Position numbers and translations under genes: made by a program. A stretch of 64,000 nt of DNA. Origin: Macrotis lagotis (Eukaryota; Chordata; Mammalia; Peramelemorphia; Peramelidae). Location of the stretch: the NCBI RefSeq assembly GCF_037893015.1, contig NC_133666.1, positions 565,530,602 to 565,594,601 on the forward strand. The letters are read 5' to 3'. Numbering within the stretch: the stretch's first letter is position 1; the number at the start of each line of letters is the position of its first letter. The notes below the pieces were generated by a model. The model had not been told where the DNA came from, searched no databases, and was given only the letters and a program-made list of their open reading frames with translations. Below, one piece after another: positions 1 through 11,090 of this stretch.

Positions 1-285
1 GTTTATGAGTTCTGCATTTTTTCTACCATCCTTTCTTCCCTCTCCCCTTCCCAAAGCAGTGAACAATCTGGTAAAAGTTATACATGTACAAACATGTTTC
101 CATATTAGGCATGTTGTGAAAGAGGGATTAGAACTACAGAGGGGCATGAGAAAGAAAGAAAACCATAAAAGAAGTTTTAAAAAATGAACATAGTATGCTT
201 TGCTCTGAATTCAGTCTTGATATTTTTTTCCTCTGGATGTGGATGACATTTTCCATAACAGATCTCTCAGGTCACTGAGACTGCT
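1..285 (-). mobile_element. L1 3' UTR fragment
   Basis: The pyrimidine-rich start followed by a segment reading TACATGTACAAACATG and then a GGCATGTTGTGAAAG stretch resembles the tails at 46806-47003 and 29575-29965, which have the same order of motifs. This is the antisense 3' UTR of a marsupial L1. No coding part is present in the window. The right edge is approximate. Confidence 0.65.
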
Positions 286-2256
286 CAGATCATTGACCTG
301 CTGTGAGGAGCTGCATGCCCTGGATTTTAATTCTTGGTGTAAAGTCATTTCTTGTGTAAAGAGAAGTCTTACTAACCCAGTAAAATCTTTCTATAACATA
401 AACTTCCTCTTTGTTCAAACTGGTAGCATTTTTTCATGCTAATCATATTGTCTTATGTGGTACTAATGCATTGATTTTGTTTAGTCAGGGCAATCTACAC
501 ATTTTTCTTTTATCATTTCCTTTTATTCATTATTTTCTTACTTACAAAGATATTTTCATGAAAATCGGTTCCATATATAACCACATTGGGGTTATATATT
601 TAAGATCCTCCCTTTCAGAGAGGTGATTGGTTCTTGTCAAGGGAAGTAAGTGATGGACTTTGTATCCTAGAAAATTCTTTCTGTGTTGAGATTTTGTGTT
701 AGTGCAGCTCCCTGCCTATTGACTAAATATAAATCTCTACTGATTTAAAAGATTTCACTGCCCTTTTGCTTATTGGAAAATGGATTAAAATAAACTTCAC
801 AAAGCAAGTAAACTTTATGTGATACTATTTTTCTCAGTAGTTTCCAGAATTGGTAGGCTACTTTGCCTTATACTCTAGGCTGTATAAAAGTATCAAAGTT
901 AATTGCTTCACCATAGGTCACAAGGAAATTGCTCAAGCTATATGAGAATTTCCCATTATAAGAAATTTCCATATTCCCCTAACTCCTATTTATACATAGA
1001 ATTTAGACATCCAAAAAGGTCAAATAACCAGAACTTTTCCATATCTATAAAGATAATTAAAGTTCAAAATGATGACTTGGAGGCACTGAAATGTCTTGAA
1101 GTGTCCCTTGAATCATAAAAGAAAGATTGAATTCTGTTTAACATAGTGTATTTTATTATTATGTTCATGTTCTTTGAAAATTGGTAATCCATGTGTTGAA
1201 TATATGTCACTCTCCATTATAGGAAATTAATTAGAATGTTCCAGTCCTCTAAACAGCTTCTATTAATAAGAGTTTCCCTTATATCCAATCTCTAATTTCA
1301 ATGGGATCACATTGAAGCTGTGTTTTCTAGGCCAGGCATAATTCAGGCCAGTCCAGTGATTCAAGCTTCAGATTGGAATGCAATGAAACATTCAAGGGTC
1401 ATAAAATGCAATAAAAATAGCTTAACAGAATAAAAAAGGATACGTTTTACTAAAAACAGACACAGCTTCTCTCTGCTTCTGTATTCACCGGAGTAGCAGT
1501 GCTAGTTCAGATAGTGGGAACTCTACCATATCTCCAGAGTGCCAGCCTCTTGTGGACTGGGTTTTTTATGTCTGAAGTCCTCTGGAACAACGAAATCCTG
1601 AAGATGACTTCGTTTTCCCCTTAAAGATAAATCATCCAGTCTATGTAAAATAAATTCCTTACCTACCATACTAGATTACAAAATTAATTATACTGATCTT
1701 TTATGTAGACCCTTTTGGATTCATGCTCACGTGGTTTCAATTTGATCTTACCTCAGAGATGGGGCAATTGATTAGAAGATGTCTTGAGGTTTGCAAAAGC
1801 CCCTGTGGGGCTTAAATCTGGTGGCTCTTTTCCTTGAATTTCACTCAAAAGTCAAGACATTTAAAAATATTGTTTCAACTGTTTGTTCTTGAGAATATTG
1901 TATTATTGCCCTTTCTGCACTGACTTTCCTGTAAACTTTACACAGCTATGAATAAGTACAGCACATATTCAGATCCTATGATCATCTTGCTGACATGCAG
2001 GTTTGCCTTTGGTCTACTCTCCTGATTAGTTTACCTTTGGAGATGAAAGGAAGGACTGAGAAAGGTCAACCACAACTTTCAGTAAGAAGGCAGGGTTGCT
2101 GTGGATGCTGATATCTCTGGTTCTAACAGTATGTGACAATTTGGGTGACTCTGTGTCTGTCATGAATTGCCAATGATTAATAAACCTCACAAGAATTTTA
2201 TCATATTAAGGGCTTTTGTTTCTCTAGTATGAGAGGCAACATGAATTAGTGGTCAG
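286..2256. other. Unassigned AT-rich intergenic sequence
   Basis: About 2 kb in which I recognise no repeat family, no open frame longer than about 75 codons and no RNA gene. The open frames at 411-626 and 903-1118 show no domain-like composition. Old, highly decayed repeats cannot be excluded by eye. Confidence 0.5.
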
Positions 2257-2269
2257 AAGAATAATTGGA

Positions 2270-2447
2270 GGGGTGGCTAGGTGGTGCAGTAGGGGCGGCT
2301 AGGTGGTGCAGTGGATAAAGCACTGGCCCTGGACTCAGGAGTACCTGGGTTCAAATCCGGTCTCAGACACTTAATAATTACCTAGCTGTGTGGCCTTGGG
2401 CAAGCCACTTAACCCCATTTGCTTTGCAAAAACCTTAAAAAAATAAA
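2270..2447 (+). mobile_element. tRNA-derived SINE (WSINE1-type) with duplicated head
   Basis: A SINE flanked by a perfect 13-bp target-site duplication AAGAATAATTGGA at 2257-2269 and 2448-2460. It has Pol III A box (TGGTGCAGTGG) and B box (GGTTCAAATCC) motifs, a conserved body and an A-rich tail. The first 22 bases, including most of the A box, occur twice in tandem. It is a typical non-autonomous retroposon of this window, probably copied by L1 machinery. Confidence 0.93.
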
Positions 2448-2615
2448 AAGAATAATTGGAACAAGGAAGATCTGGGATGGCTATGTAATCCAGGCAAGTC
2501 ATTCAAAATCTCAATGATGCAAGTTACAGAAACTTTACAGTAATGGAGAGAGTTTCTATATTAAGTTTTCCATGCAGATAATCTCAGATATGGTCTAAAT
2601 TAAAATATAATTTTC

Positions 2616-2775
2616 TTTTTTTTTTTTAGGTTTTTTTTTGCAAGGCAATGGGGTTAAGTGGCTTGCCCAAGGCCACACAGCTAGGTAATTATTAAGTGTC
2701 TGAGACCGGATTTGAACCCAGGTACTCCTGACTCCAGGGCCGGTGCTTTATCCACTACACCACCTAGCCACCCCC
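2616..2775 (-). mobile_element. tRNA-derived SINE (WSINE1-type)
   Basis: Full-length minus-strand copy with the poly-T-like tail at the left and the GGGTGGCTAGGTGG head at the right. A perfect 14-bp target-site duplication AAAATATAATTTTC lies at 2602-2615 and 2776-2789, which fixes both edges. Confidence 0.95.
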
Positions 2776-2839
2776 AAAATATAATTTTCAAAGTAGTACT
2801 ATCCTTACTCTACCCTCCACTGAGGGAGGTCATGAAAAT

Positions 2840-2965
2840 ATTTTTTCCCTTATTTTGCAGAAATGGGAAGAAAAAAGTCTAGGTTTCAGAGAGGAGATGA
2901 CTTGTAATAAAAGTAAGAATTGAACCCAAGTCTCTGACCTCCTGATTCAGAGATCTTTTTACATA
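2840..2965 (-). mobile_element. MIR-like CORE-SINE fragment
   Basis: The order TTTTGCAGAAATGGGAAG, a run resembling GAGAGGAGATGACTTG, then TTGAACCCAAGTCTCTGACCTCC is the antisense MIR pattern of core followed by B-box-side head. It is diverged, with no visible target duplication. Confidence 0.6.
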
Positions 2966-2979
2966 ACACATTTTTTGAT

Positions 2980-3196
2980 AGTGTTGTGGATAGAGCCCTG
3001 GACTTGGAATCAGAAAGATTTATCCTCATCAGTTTAAATCCAGTTTCAGACACTTACTAACTTTATGATGCTGGACAATTTGCTTCAGTTCATCATCTGT
3101 ACAATGAGCTGGAAAAGGAAACAGCAAATCATTCCATTATCTCTGCCAGGGACACAGATAGTTAAACAAGACTGAAAAATGACTGAACAACAAAAA
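2980..3196 (+). mobile_element. MAR1-type CORE-SINE
   Basis: The head GTGTTGTGGATAGAG, a central core, then GAGCTGGAAAAGGAAACAGC and the terminal GACTGAAAAATGACTGAACA are the known layout of the marsupial MAR1 SINE, whose 3' end is thought to be recognised by RTE LINEs. Moderately diverged. Confidence 0.8.
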
Positions 3197-3199
3197 TCA

Positions 3200-3420
3200 G
3201 TGATCCAAGTTCAAATCCAGCCTCAGATACTTACTAACTACATGACCCTGGGCAAGTTTCTTAACCACTGTTTGCCTCAGTTTCCTCAACTATAAAATGG
3301 GGATAATAATTGCATCTAGCTCCCAGAGTTCTTATGAAAATCAAAAGAGATAATATTTGTAAAGCACTTAGCACAGGGTCAGACTCATAGAAGACACTGA
3401 ATATATGCTTATGTCTTTCT
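3200..3420 (+). mobile_element. MIR/Mon-type CORE-SINE
   Basis: The stretch GTTCAAATCCAGCCTCAG, then CCTGGGCAAGTTTCTTAACC, CCTCAGTTTCCTCAACTATA and AAAGCACTTAGCACAGGG gives the consecutive tRNA-like, CORE and tail parts of an old CORE-SINE. It abuts the preceding MAR1 copy directly. Confidence 0.8.
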
Positions 3421-3491
3421 TCTTTAAGATAGTTTTGTTTTTCTCACCCAGACATGATCAAGTCATCTCTATCTAACCAGACTGTAATTTT

Positions 3492-3666
3492 AAAAATAAA
3501 AATTACTTTTATTTTTTTTTGTTTTGTTTTTCAAGGCAATGGGGTTAATTGGCTTGCCCAAGGCCACACAGCTAGGTAATTATTAAGTGTCTGAGGCCAG
3601 ATTTGAACTCAGGTTCGCCTGACTCCAGGGCCGGTGCTCTATCTACTGTGCCACCTAGCCACACCC
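3492..3666 (-). mobile_element. tRNA-derived SINE (WSINE1-type)
   Basis: Minus-strand full-length copy with perfect 14-bp target duplication CAGACTGTAATTTT at 3478-3491 and 3667-3680. The tail is TTTTTTTTTGTTTTG-like and the head is GTGTGGCTAGGTGG-like on the minus strand. Confidence 0.94.
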
Positions 3667-3680
3667 CAGACTGTAATTTT

Positions 3681-4078
3681 TTAAAGTGAAAATGCAAAAA
3701 TTATTTCCAGATTATCCTTTCCACAGTAGACATGGCAGCAACCTGAACTATAAACAGAGAGAAATTGTAAATGGAGTCAACTGTTGCTTGTGGTTTTTGA
3801 GTGCATTAACTGCTCTTTGATTATTTGTAGCAATCTAGGATGTCATCACTTCTGGTCAAGTAAATATGGAAGGGGAGCATCCTAACTAGGCACAAATGGA
3901 GTGGAATGTTTAAACCTGAATAGATATGTTCTAAATGTATGTTTTTGATTATATTGCTAAACCTGAATTACCTTGACTTATGCATGTTCTCTCTTTTTTC
4001 TGAACTTTTCTAGCACCCATTCATTTGTTGGTCTTAATTTACTGACTTGTATTATTAATTTTAATAAGTACTATGGCA
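3681..4078. other. Unassigned intergenic sequence
   Basis: No recognisable repeat, RNA gene or sizeable open frame. Confidence 0.45.
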
Positions 4079-4079
4079 T

Positions 4080-4385
4080 AAAAGAGTGATTATTATTAGG
4101 ATTTATGTAATGCTTGAAACTTTGTAAGATGCTTTACATATATTTATCTGTCTGTCTGTCTATCTTATCTATCTATCACTATTCTATTATCTACCTATAT
4201 CATTAATCCTCACAAGAACCCTGAGAGATGGACACTAGTAATAACCTCTTTACACAATTGAGGAAACTAAAGTTGAGAGGTTAAGTGATTTGCCCATGAC
4301 CACATGGCTAATGATTTTTTAAGACAGAATTTGAGCTTATATCCTGAACTCAGATCCAGTCCTCTTTCTACTGTAATCACTTTCC
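4080..4385 (-). mobile_element. CORE-SINE (MIR/Mon-like) with internal tetranucleotide repeat
   Basis: Antisense CORE-SINE: the element's 3' side (AATGCTTGAAACTTTGTAAG), then TCCTCACAAGAACCCTGAGA, GTTAAGTGATTTGCCCATGA and a decayed head. A short TCTG/TATC repeat at about 4145-4200 has expanded inside it. Confidence 0.7.
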
Positions 4386-4560
4386 AGGAAGAACAGAGTT
4401 CATGTCCCACCTCTGACAAATATTGTACAATGCTATCACTTTACAATTCAGTGCTCTAAACAATTTTCTAATATAAATTTCAGATAAGATGCTGACATGC
4501 ATTAATAGAGGGAATTCCCTCTAACAGAAAATTACAGGTCGAGTCTCTTTCCTTCTCAAA
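4386..4560 (+). mobile_element. Diverged CORE-SINE relative
   Basis: The phrase TTCATGTCCCACCTCTGACA near the start and the distal GATGCTGACATGCATTAATA, then a GGGAATTCCCTCT palindrome, follow the order of a marsupial MAR/MIR-type SINE with a long 3' half. Family assignment is tentative. Confidence 0.5.
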
Positions 4561-6459
4561 CCTATTATTTCTCTGTCTCTCCTAACCCTCACAGCTTGCC
4601 TCATTTTTCCACTGAAAAAGTTGAGGGCATTTGCTGAGAGCATCTTTTTTTTCTCCTTATTTTTACACCACTCACATGGCTTCTCCTTGCCAAAACCAAT
4701 TCTGCCACATGCTCAAATGATCTTATTCCTTTCAACTCCTCCAGCAAATTGATCCCTCCATCATCTCCACTGTCTCACTTATCTTCAATCTCTCCCTGTC
4801 TGCTTGGTGTTTCCATATTTCTCTTCCCTTGAGAAGATATATGTCTCTTCCTTTTCCTCTCACTCTCTTCTTAACTCTCTACAATCTGATATCCAACCTT
4901 ATTATTCAACCAAAGCTACTCTCTCTCCAAAGTAAATAACAATTGCTTAATAGAAAAAAAATTTTCTTAGTCTACATACTTCTTGACCTCTCTGCAACAT
5001 TTGACACTATTAATGACCTTCTTCTACTCTCTTCTTTCTAAGTTTTAATGACACTACTGTCTACTGATTCTCCTACTTCCTATCTGACTCTTCCTTCTCA
5101 GACACCTTTGGTACATTTTCCTCCACACCTGCTCACTGACCATGGATATTGCACAGGACTCTGTCCCAAGTCTTCTCATTTCACTTTATACTATTTCACT
5201 TGGTAATATCACCAGCTACCATGGGTTCAATTATCATCTCAATTCTGATGATTTTCAGATTCATCCAGCCCTACACTCTCTTCTACGTCTCAGATTTTCA
5301 AATGCCTATTAGATGTCTTGAATTGGATGTTAATTTTTCCAAAACCGACCTCATTAATTTTCCCCTCAAATTTCTGACTTCTAAATTTTTCTATTATTGT
5401 CAAGGGCATCACCACCCTTTTAATTTCGAGACTTTTAACCTAGGTGTCATTCTTGACTGCACTATTTCTCAGTTTCTCAACCCACCCCATCCCCATATTA
5501 AATCTGCTAATTTTACCTTTGTAACATTTCTCTTATACTTCCCCTTTTCTCTTCTAATATTGTTTCCACCTTGGTACATGCCCTCATTTACAAACACCCA
5601 GACTTTTGCAATATAACTTGGTGGTCAGTCTCCCTTCTTTTTTGTTGTTGGGTTTTTGTTTTTTTTTTTTGCAAGGCAATAGGGTTAAGTGACTTGTCCA
5701 ATGTCACACAGCTAGGTAATTATTAAGTGTCTGAGATTGGATTTGAACTCAGGTCATCCTGATTCCAGGGCAGGTGCTCTATCCACTGTACCACCTAGAT
5801 GCCCCTCAGTCTCCCTTCTTGTCAAAAGTCTCTTCCCACTTCTCTCAACCTTCACTTAGCTGGCAAAATGATTTTCTTAAAGCATAGCTCTGACCATGTC
5901 ACCCCACCTGTGCTCAAATTTCATTGACTCTCTATAACCTCCAGGATCAAATATAAAATCCTTTGGTATTCAAAGCCATCATAACCTGTCCTACCCGGTC
6001 CAGCATTATTGACTTCCTTGCTGTTCCTCAAGCGAGACAGTTCATTTCTTGACTAAGGATTTTCTCTGGCTATCCCCCATGCCTGGAATGCTATCCTATC
6101 TTATCTCTACCAGCTAGCTTTCCTAACTTTCTACAAGTCCCAGATAAAATCCTATTTTCAACTAGAAGCCTTTCCAAATCACTTTTAATTTTTAAAGCCT
6201 CCTCTCTGATTATTATCCAATTTATCCTGTACATATTATTTTACAAAATTATTTACATTTTGTCTCCCCCATTAGATTATGAGCTTCTCTAGGATAGGAT
6301 CTATCTTTTGCCTTTCTTTGTATATCCAGTTTTTAATCACAGTAGCTAGCACGGAGTAGTTTATTGAATGATTTTCTATCTCCTTTTTAACTATATATCT
6401 TTTCAACTAGATTTTAAGCTTGGGGAGGACAAAGGCCATGTCTTGCATTTTTTTTTTGC
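4561..6459 (+). mobile_element. L2/CR1-clade LINE, decayed ORF2 and 3' end
   Basis: The conceptual translation around 5150-5280 follows the order expected around the catalytic loop of an L2/CR1-clade reverse transcriptase: a short phrase GFNYHLNSDDF stands where the YADD box is expected, and it is flanked by stops and frameshifts. The 155-codon open frame at 5149-5616 lies within it but is out of register with the RT in places. The 3' part at 5820-6390 contains the typical run CTCTGACCATGTCACCCC, then the terminal ATTAGATTATGAGCTTCTCT. A SINE at 5640-5805 interrupts it. This is an old fossil with no function. Confidence 0.72.
5640..5805 (-). mobile_element. tRNA-derived SINE (WSINE1-type) inside an L2-like LINE
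   Basis: Minus-strand copy with perfect 15-bp target duplication TCAGTCTCCCTTCTT at 5625-5639 and 5806-5820. The LINE sequence resumes without loss on the far side, so the SINE is the younger element. Confidence 0.94.
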
Positions 6460-6702
6460 TTCTGTTGCTGTCCAGTTATTTTTCAGTCATGTCTGACTCT
6501 TCATGACCTCATTTGGCAAAGATACTGGTCTGGTTTGCCATTTACTTCTCCAACTCATTTTAAAGATGAAAAAACCAAGGCATACAGAGTTAAGTGACTT
6601 GCCTAGGGAAACACAGCTTGTTTGAGATCAGATTTTAATTCAGGGAGATAAATCTTCTTGACTCCAGGTCTGGTACTTTATCTACTGCCCCAAATAGCTA
6701 TT
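6460..6702 (-). mobile_element. MAR1-type CORE-SINE
   Basis: Antisense MAR1: TTTTTCAGTCATGTCTGACT at the element's 3' end, then TTTGCCATTTACTTCTCCAA, GTTAAGTGACTTGCCTAGGG and the head TACTTTATCTACTGCCCC. Short direct repeats TTGCATTT at about 6444-6451 and 6702-6710 are likely its target duplication within an L2-like 3' end. Confidence 0.82.
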
Positions 6703-6879
6703 GCATTTGACTACAAAGTGTCTATTATACAGCCTTATTTGTTGCTTGTCTTTTTATGTTGCATATCTCTTCTCCCTTCTATTACTATCTGGTGTGAACT
6801 TTATTATTACAAAGCTATCACATAGACAAAATAAATTTAGTCCAGATCTATGATCTAATTAGTGCAAATAATCCTTGCC

Positions 6880-7000
6880 CTGAAGACTCAAATCACCAAT
6901 CAGGAAATTTGACTTGCCCATGATCACGCAAGTAGTATGTATCAGAGATGAGACTTGAACCCAGGGTTTTCCAGACTTCCAAACTTCCCTATTTCGATTG
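6880..7000 (-). mobile_element. MIR-like fragment
   Basis: Contains GACTTGCCCATGATCACGC followed by GAGACTTGAACCCAGGG, the antisense core and B-box side of a MIR-type SINE. Confidence 0.6.
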
Positions 7001-7039
7001 AATATAATGTCATTATTCAAATTTTCTGGGTTTGGCACC

Positions 7040-7820
7040 ACAGTATTATCCTCAGTTTCTCACTCTCTTTCATCCCACTAATCTTGACATTTCTACTTTC
7101 ATAATATCTCCCAGTCTTACTTTTTCTCTTATTTACATGACTGCCATCATAATTCATGCCTTACTCACTATATGTTGGACTATTGCAATGATCTCCTCAC
7201 TGATCTACCTGTCTCAGGTTTCTTCCCATTTTTCCTCACAACTACCATAGTGACTTTTCTTCAGTAGAACTCTATGTCATTCCTCTAGTGAATGACATTC
7301 AGGGGTTTCTTAGGATAAGATTAAAGTCTCCCCTATTTGTTTTTTTAAAGTCCTTTACCTATTTTTTCCGATCTTATTACTTATCTTCCTGCACTTTAAG
7401 TTCCAGACAACTAACTTTCAGTTGCTCCTCTATTTCCTGTCCTGATGTCAATGCTTTGGCCATTTCCCTTCCCTGAGATCATTCCCTCTTCATTCCCACC
7501 TTTGAGTACCCTGCTTTGCCTCCAAAATACAGTTCAAATGCTGCTAAGTAAGCCTTTCCTAATTCCACCAAGAGCTTACTGATAGATTTATCACACATTT
7601 ACATATATGTATATGGATACATGTCATATATACATATCTCTATATAAATTTCTCTCTCTCTCTACACACACATACATACAAACTCACACATATACATATG
7701 TCATCTCCCTTGCTTGAATGTGGCCTCTTTGGAGTAGGAATTATTTTCTTTTTTGATTTTGCAATCCCAATGCCTACCACATTGTCTTGTAAAAATGTTT
7801 ATTGATTGATTGATCGATAG
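7040..7820 (+). mobile_element. L2/CR1-clade LINE 3' part
   Basis: Runs resembling ACTATTGCAATGATCTCC, then TTCCCTTCCCTGAGATCATT, CAAATGCTGCTAAGTAAGCC, and the terminal CTTTGGAGTAGGAATTATTT with a TTGATTGATTGATCGAT tail follow the 3' end order of L2-like LINEs seen also at 28300-30150. About 7590-7700 is low-complexity TA/CT/CA sequence. No intact reading frame. Confidence 0.65.
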
Positions 7821-8234
7821 ACTTTCTGGTGGAATCGACCAAACTATACTATGTTGTTTTTGAGAAATAGCAGGGAGATTAGTATAAAGTATAAGAAGAC
7901 TGGAAAAGTAGGGAGCCATGAGGTTAGGAAAGAATTTGAACACCAAACAAAGAATTTTCTATCGAAATTGGAACCACTGGACTTTATTGAACACTGGAGT
8001 GATGTGGTCAGATCTACAATTTAGGAAAATCACCTTGACAACTGAGGAGGATGGACTGGAGTGGGGTAAAGTTTGTGGCAGGGAAAACAATAAGTAAACT
8101 ATTGCACTAGACCATCTAATGTGGTGATTAGTACCTAAGCTGAGTTGACAGCAGTATCTAAGGAGAGAAAGGACATAAAAAAAATGTTCTGAAAGTAAAA
8201 TTGCCTTCCCAAGAGACTTAATATGAACAGAAGG

Positions 8235-8235
<1 letters not shown>
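7821..8235 (-). mobile_element. L2/CR1-clade LINE fragment (minus strand)
   Basis: Contains GAGCCATGAGGTTAGGAAAG, GAGTGATGTGGTCAGATCTA and GAGGATGGACTGGAGTGGGG in the order also found at 51716-52035, so both are copies of one old LINE segment. It probably belongs with the RT piece at 8527-8990. Confidence 0.65.

Positions 8236-8237
<2 letters not shown>

Positions 8238-8312
<75 letters not shown>
8238..8312. repeat. (GA)n microsatellite
   Basis: About 37 uninterrupted GA units. The open frames across it that read as Arg-Glu or Leu-Ser repeats are artefacts of the repeat. Confidence 0.98.
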
Positions 8313-8314
<2 letters not shown>

Positions 8315-8367
8315 CAAGGAAAACAACTAGGTTGCAAGATTGGATAAGTGCCCTTAAAAGTAATGGT

Positions 8368-8526
8368 GATGGGACACCTAGTTGGTGTAGTGGACAGAAG
8401 ATGGTCCTGGAGTCAGGAGAACTTCAGTTCAAATCTGGTCTCAGACACTTAATAATTATATAATTGTGTGACCTTGGGTAAGTAACTTAACCTCTTTGCT
8501 TTATAAAAACAAACAAGCAAAAAAAG
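8368..8526 (+). mobile_element. tRNA-derived SINE, diverged copy
   Basis: Recognisable head (ACCTAGTTGGTGTAGTGGAC), B-box side (GTTCAAATCTGGTCTCAGAC) and tail, but more diverged than most copies. Imperfect flanking repeats around GTAATGGTGA (left) and GTAATAGTGA (right) are its likely target duplication. Confidence 0.85.
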
Positions 8527-8990
8527 GTAATAGTGAAATGAAAAGGGGGAAAGAATTCAATTTTTTGTGGGGGGGGAAGGTAATGAATTCAGTTTTCTGC
8601 ATGTTGAGCTTAAGATGTTTACTGCCCATTCATTCTGAAATGAAGTTAGAAATAAATGTTTGGAGGTCAGCAGAGAGTTTGGAGTTATATGAATAGATTT
8701 GAGAACCTTTAACATGGAGATGATAATTAAATCCATGAAAGCCGATGACATAATTAAGTGAAGAAGTATAAAGTGCGAAGGGAAGAGGGCTCAAGACAGA
8801 ACCTTGTGGGACAATTTTGTTTAACTGGTGGGGACTTGGATGAAGACCCAGCAAAGGAAATTGAAAAAGATCAGTCAGATATTTAGGAGGAGAACCAGGA
8901 GATAATAGCGTCTCTTCTTATTACCATTATTAATTATTATTTACTCCTAATGACTAGGGCCCAGAACTGAGGAAAAGGAGCCTAGATGAG
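8527..8990 (-). mobile_element. L2/CR1-clade LINE, reverse transcriptase fragment
   Basis: The minus strand at 8630-8854 encodes a 74-residue open stretch containing VPQGSVLSPLPFALYTSSL and then GFNYHLHVKGSQIY. This is the order of RT motifs in L2/CR1-clade LINEs, with the catalytic YADD box decayed to HVKG. It is one of several RT fossils of this clade in the window. Confidence 0.75.
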
Positions 8991-9004
8991 TATCCTCAGA
9001 TTTA

Positions 9005-9360
9005 GCCTGTTACATTATAGTCAAGTCAAGTCAACATTTATTAAGTCCTTACCATGCTCCAAGTGCTGTTTGTTAAATGCTGAGATTACATATGCAAGTA
9101 GAAAAAAAAAGTCCATGCCATCAAGGAACTTGGGAAGATAGGGCAACTGAAAAAGAAAACTAAAAAGGGGGGGAGGGGAATAATACAACCTGGAGAAAAA
9201 TAAAGACATAGTTGACCTTGGCACCTTGCTACAAATGAAGGTTTTGAGAGGAAATTAAAGGGAAAGGCTCTAGGGAAAAGGTAGTTCTACTATGTTAAGT
9301 TCACCTTTCAGAAGACAATTCTGGGACATAGTTGGCACTTAATAAATGCTAGTTGAATAA
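9005..9360 (+). mobile_element. L2-like 3' end fragments
   Basis: Starts with TCAACATTTATTAAGTCCTT and ends near GGCACTTAATAAATGCTAG, both typical of L2-like LINE 3' regions in this window (compare 12235-12336 and 49170-49300). The middle, with G-rich runs, is unassigned. Confidence 0.45.
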
Positions 9361-10590
9361 TTGACTAGTTATATATCTATCTTATTTAGAAGCATTAAAA
9401 TGACAAATAACCAAAAGGATAATGGAAAGATACATAGAGGGCACCAATAAGCTATATATATATCACATTATCAGTGAAGATGTGCAGGACAGCCAGAATA
9501 GAAGATACTGAGAATATATCTGACCAGAAATGATTGTGACCTGTCTAAGCATATAGCAAGAATAAGAGATGATTATCCAAATGAGAATATTCTTGCAACA
9601 AAAGATATTAAAGGACTACAGAAAGGCTTCTATTACACTAGATAATTCCTCTATCAAAGACTTATAGGAAAATATGGACAAAAGAAGGGCAGAAAAAAGA
9701 AGTAGGTGTGGAAGAATTGTTATCTGCATAAAGGAGGTGATTATCTTGCAAAGTACAAGTTCTCAAAGGGTTAAATCAGTGTTGTTTCAAATACTTTAAA
9801 ATCACTATGAATGTTATTTCTGTTCATGGGGAAATCATTAAATTATAACATGAAATTAATACTTTGTCTAGATATTTCTAAACAACAAAAATGATTTTTG
9901 ATTTTCAAAAACCAAATTGATATGATTTCAAGAAAAATCATTTTTTAAAAAATTCTTCTTGGAATGGTAAAAAAAGAAAATGGTTGGGTAGGATTCAAGG
10001 TAGTAAATAGGACACAACCATAAAGTACAGATTGAGAATGTGTCATTTTTGAAGCTCATTTGAGTTTTTGTGGTTAGTACATTATGAAATTAATGCCCTT
10101 ATTTGCATAATATTTGAAAAACTTTTGGAATTTCAAGAGTTAAGGAATTGTTTTTGAGCAAGCAACATATATATAAATAAAAAAGAAATAAAATTTTTGT
10201 CTCATGAGAAATGATTTAGCAACACAGGTAGAGAATTTGTATTCCATAAATGCCAAAAATACTAAATCTGTTATATGAAGCTATTTTTCTCCTTTGCCAT
10301 GTGTCAGAGAGGAGTTCTGTTTGAGCAAAACTTAGCAATGGAAACTTTGTTGAGTTTATAAGCAAATTTGTCTGCTTTTTTTTTAAAAAAATAAGTATAG
10401 TTTGAGATTATTTTGTTTGGTTTATTAACAAACTTTTTCTTTCACCATCAAGGACAATGAAGCTACCATATTTAGACTTTACCATCAGTCCTGGAATATG
10501 TTTGCTTGTAAGAGGATGGAGAAATGACCCTGGAAAGAACACACGTGGGAAAGCAACATTTTCACTGAAACTTGATGCTCTTTAGCACCA
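9361..10590. other. Unassigned AT-rich intergenic sequence
   Basis: No repeat family, RNA gene or significant open frame recognised in about 1.2 kb. Confidence 0.5.
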
Positions 10591-10594
10591 AGAA

Positions 10595-10692
10595 TTAGGA
10601 ATCTTGAGTTCTGGTCCTATAACTGGTTTTGTGACCTTTGGTAAATTACTAACCTCTCTGCAACTCAGTTTCCTCATTGTTAGGCAATCCTT
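10595..10692 (+). mobile_element. MIR-like fragment
   Basis: GAGTTCTGGTCCTATAACTG, TTGTGACCTTTGGTAAATTA and CTCAGTTTCCTCATTGTTAG follow MIR order in the sense direction. Confidence 0.65.
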
Positions 10693-10734
10693 CAAACTAA
10701 GATTTAAATATGATTTCTACATTCTGACTTAAAA

Positions 10735-11090
10735 TTTCCTTTGGGGAGTGGAAGACTCTTACTAACTGATGCAGAACAAAGTAAATGGAGCCAAGAAAAC
10801 AATTTGCACAATAACCAGGGTAAAAATATAAAGGAAATCAATTCTGAAAGACCTCACAATTCTGAGAGTAGTGACCCATTTATGACTTCAAAGTACTTGA
10901 TGGTGACACAGGCATCTACCTATCGACAAAGAAGTGGTGGACAATAGGTACAGATAGATGCATACATTTTCAGATATGTCTAGTGTGTATATTTGTTTTG
11001 CTTGTTGACTTAATTGTTTCAAGGGAAGATTCTATTGGGAAATTGGCAAGGGGAGGAATAAAGGAGGGAGGAAGAGAACAAAAGACTAAT
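10735..11090 (+). mobile_element. Probable L1 3' UTR fragment
   Basis: The series CTGATGCAGAACAAAGTAAA, GAGCCAAGAAAACAATTTGC, then ACATACATTTTCAGATATGT, TTTGTTTTGCTTGTTGACTT and a purine-rich end resembles a marsupial L1 3' UTR subfamily different from that at 48535-49000. The 68-codon open frame inside it is not a gene. Confidence 0.5.

Noticed and set aside
2270..2447. tRNA gene (A and B boxes present)
   Set aside because: The boxes belong to the head of a SINE; no cloverleaf can be formed and the unit has a target duplication and A tail.
4507..4522. 16-bp perfect palindrome AGAGGGAATTCCCTCT as a regulatory site
   Set aside because: It lies within an old CORE-SINE-like repeat and is most simply part of that family.
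5149..5616. A 155-codon open frame as a possible protein gene
   Set aside because: It lies within an L2/CR1-like LINE RT region and only partly follows the RT frame.
8135..8463. Open frames of Arg-Glu and Leu-Ser repeats
   Set aside because: They are translations of the (GA)n microsatellite.
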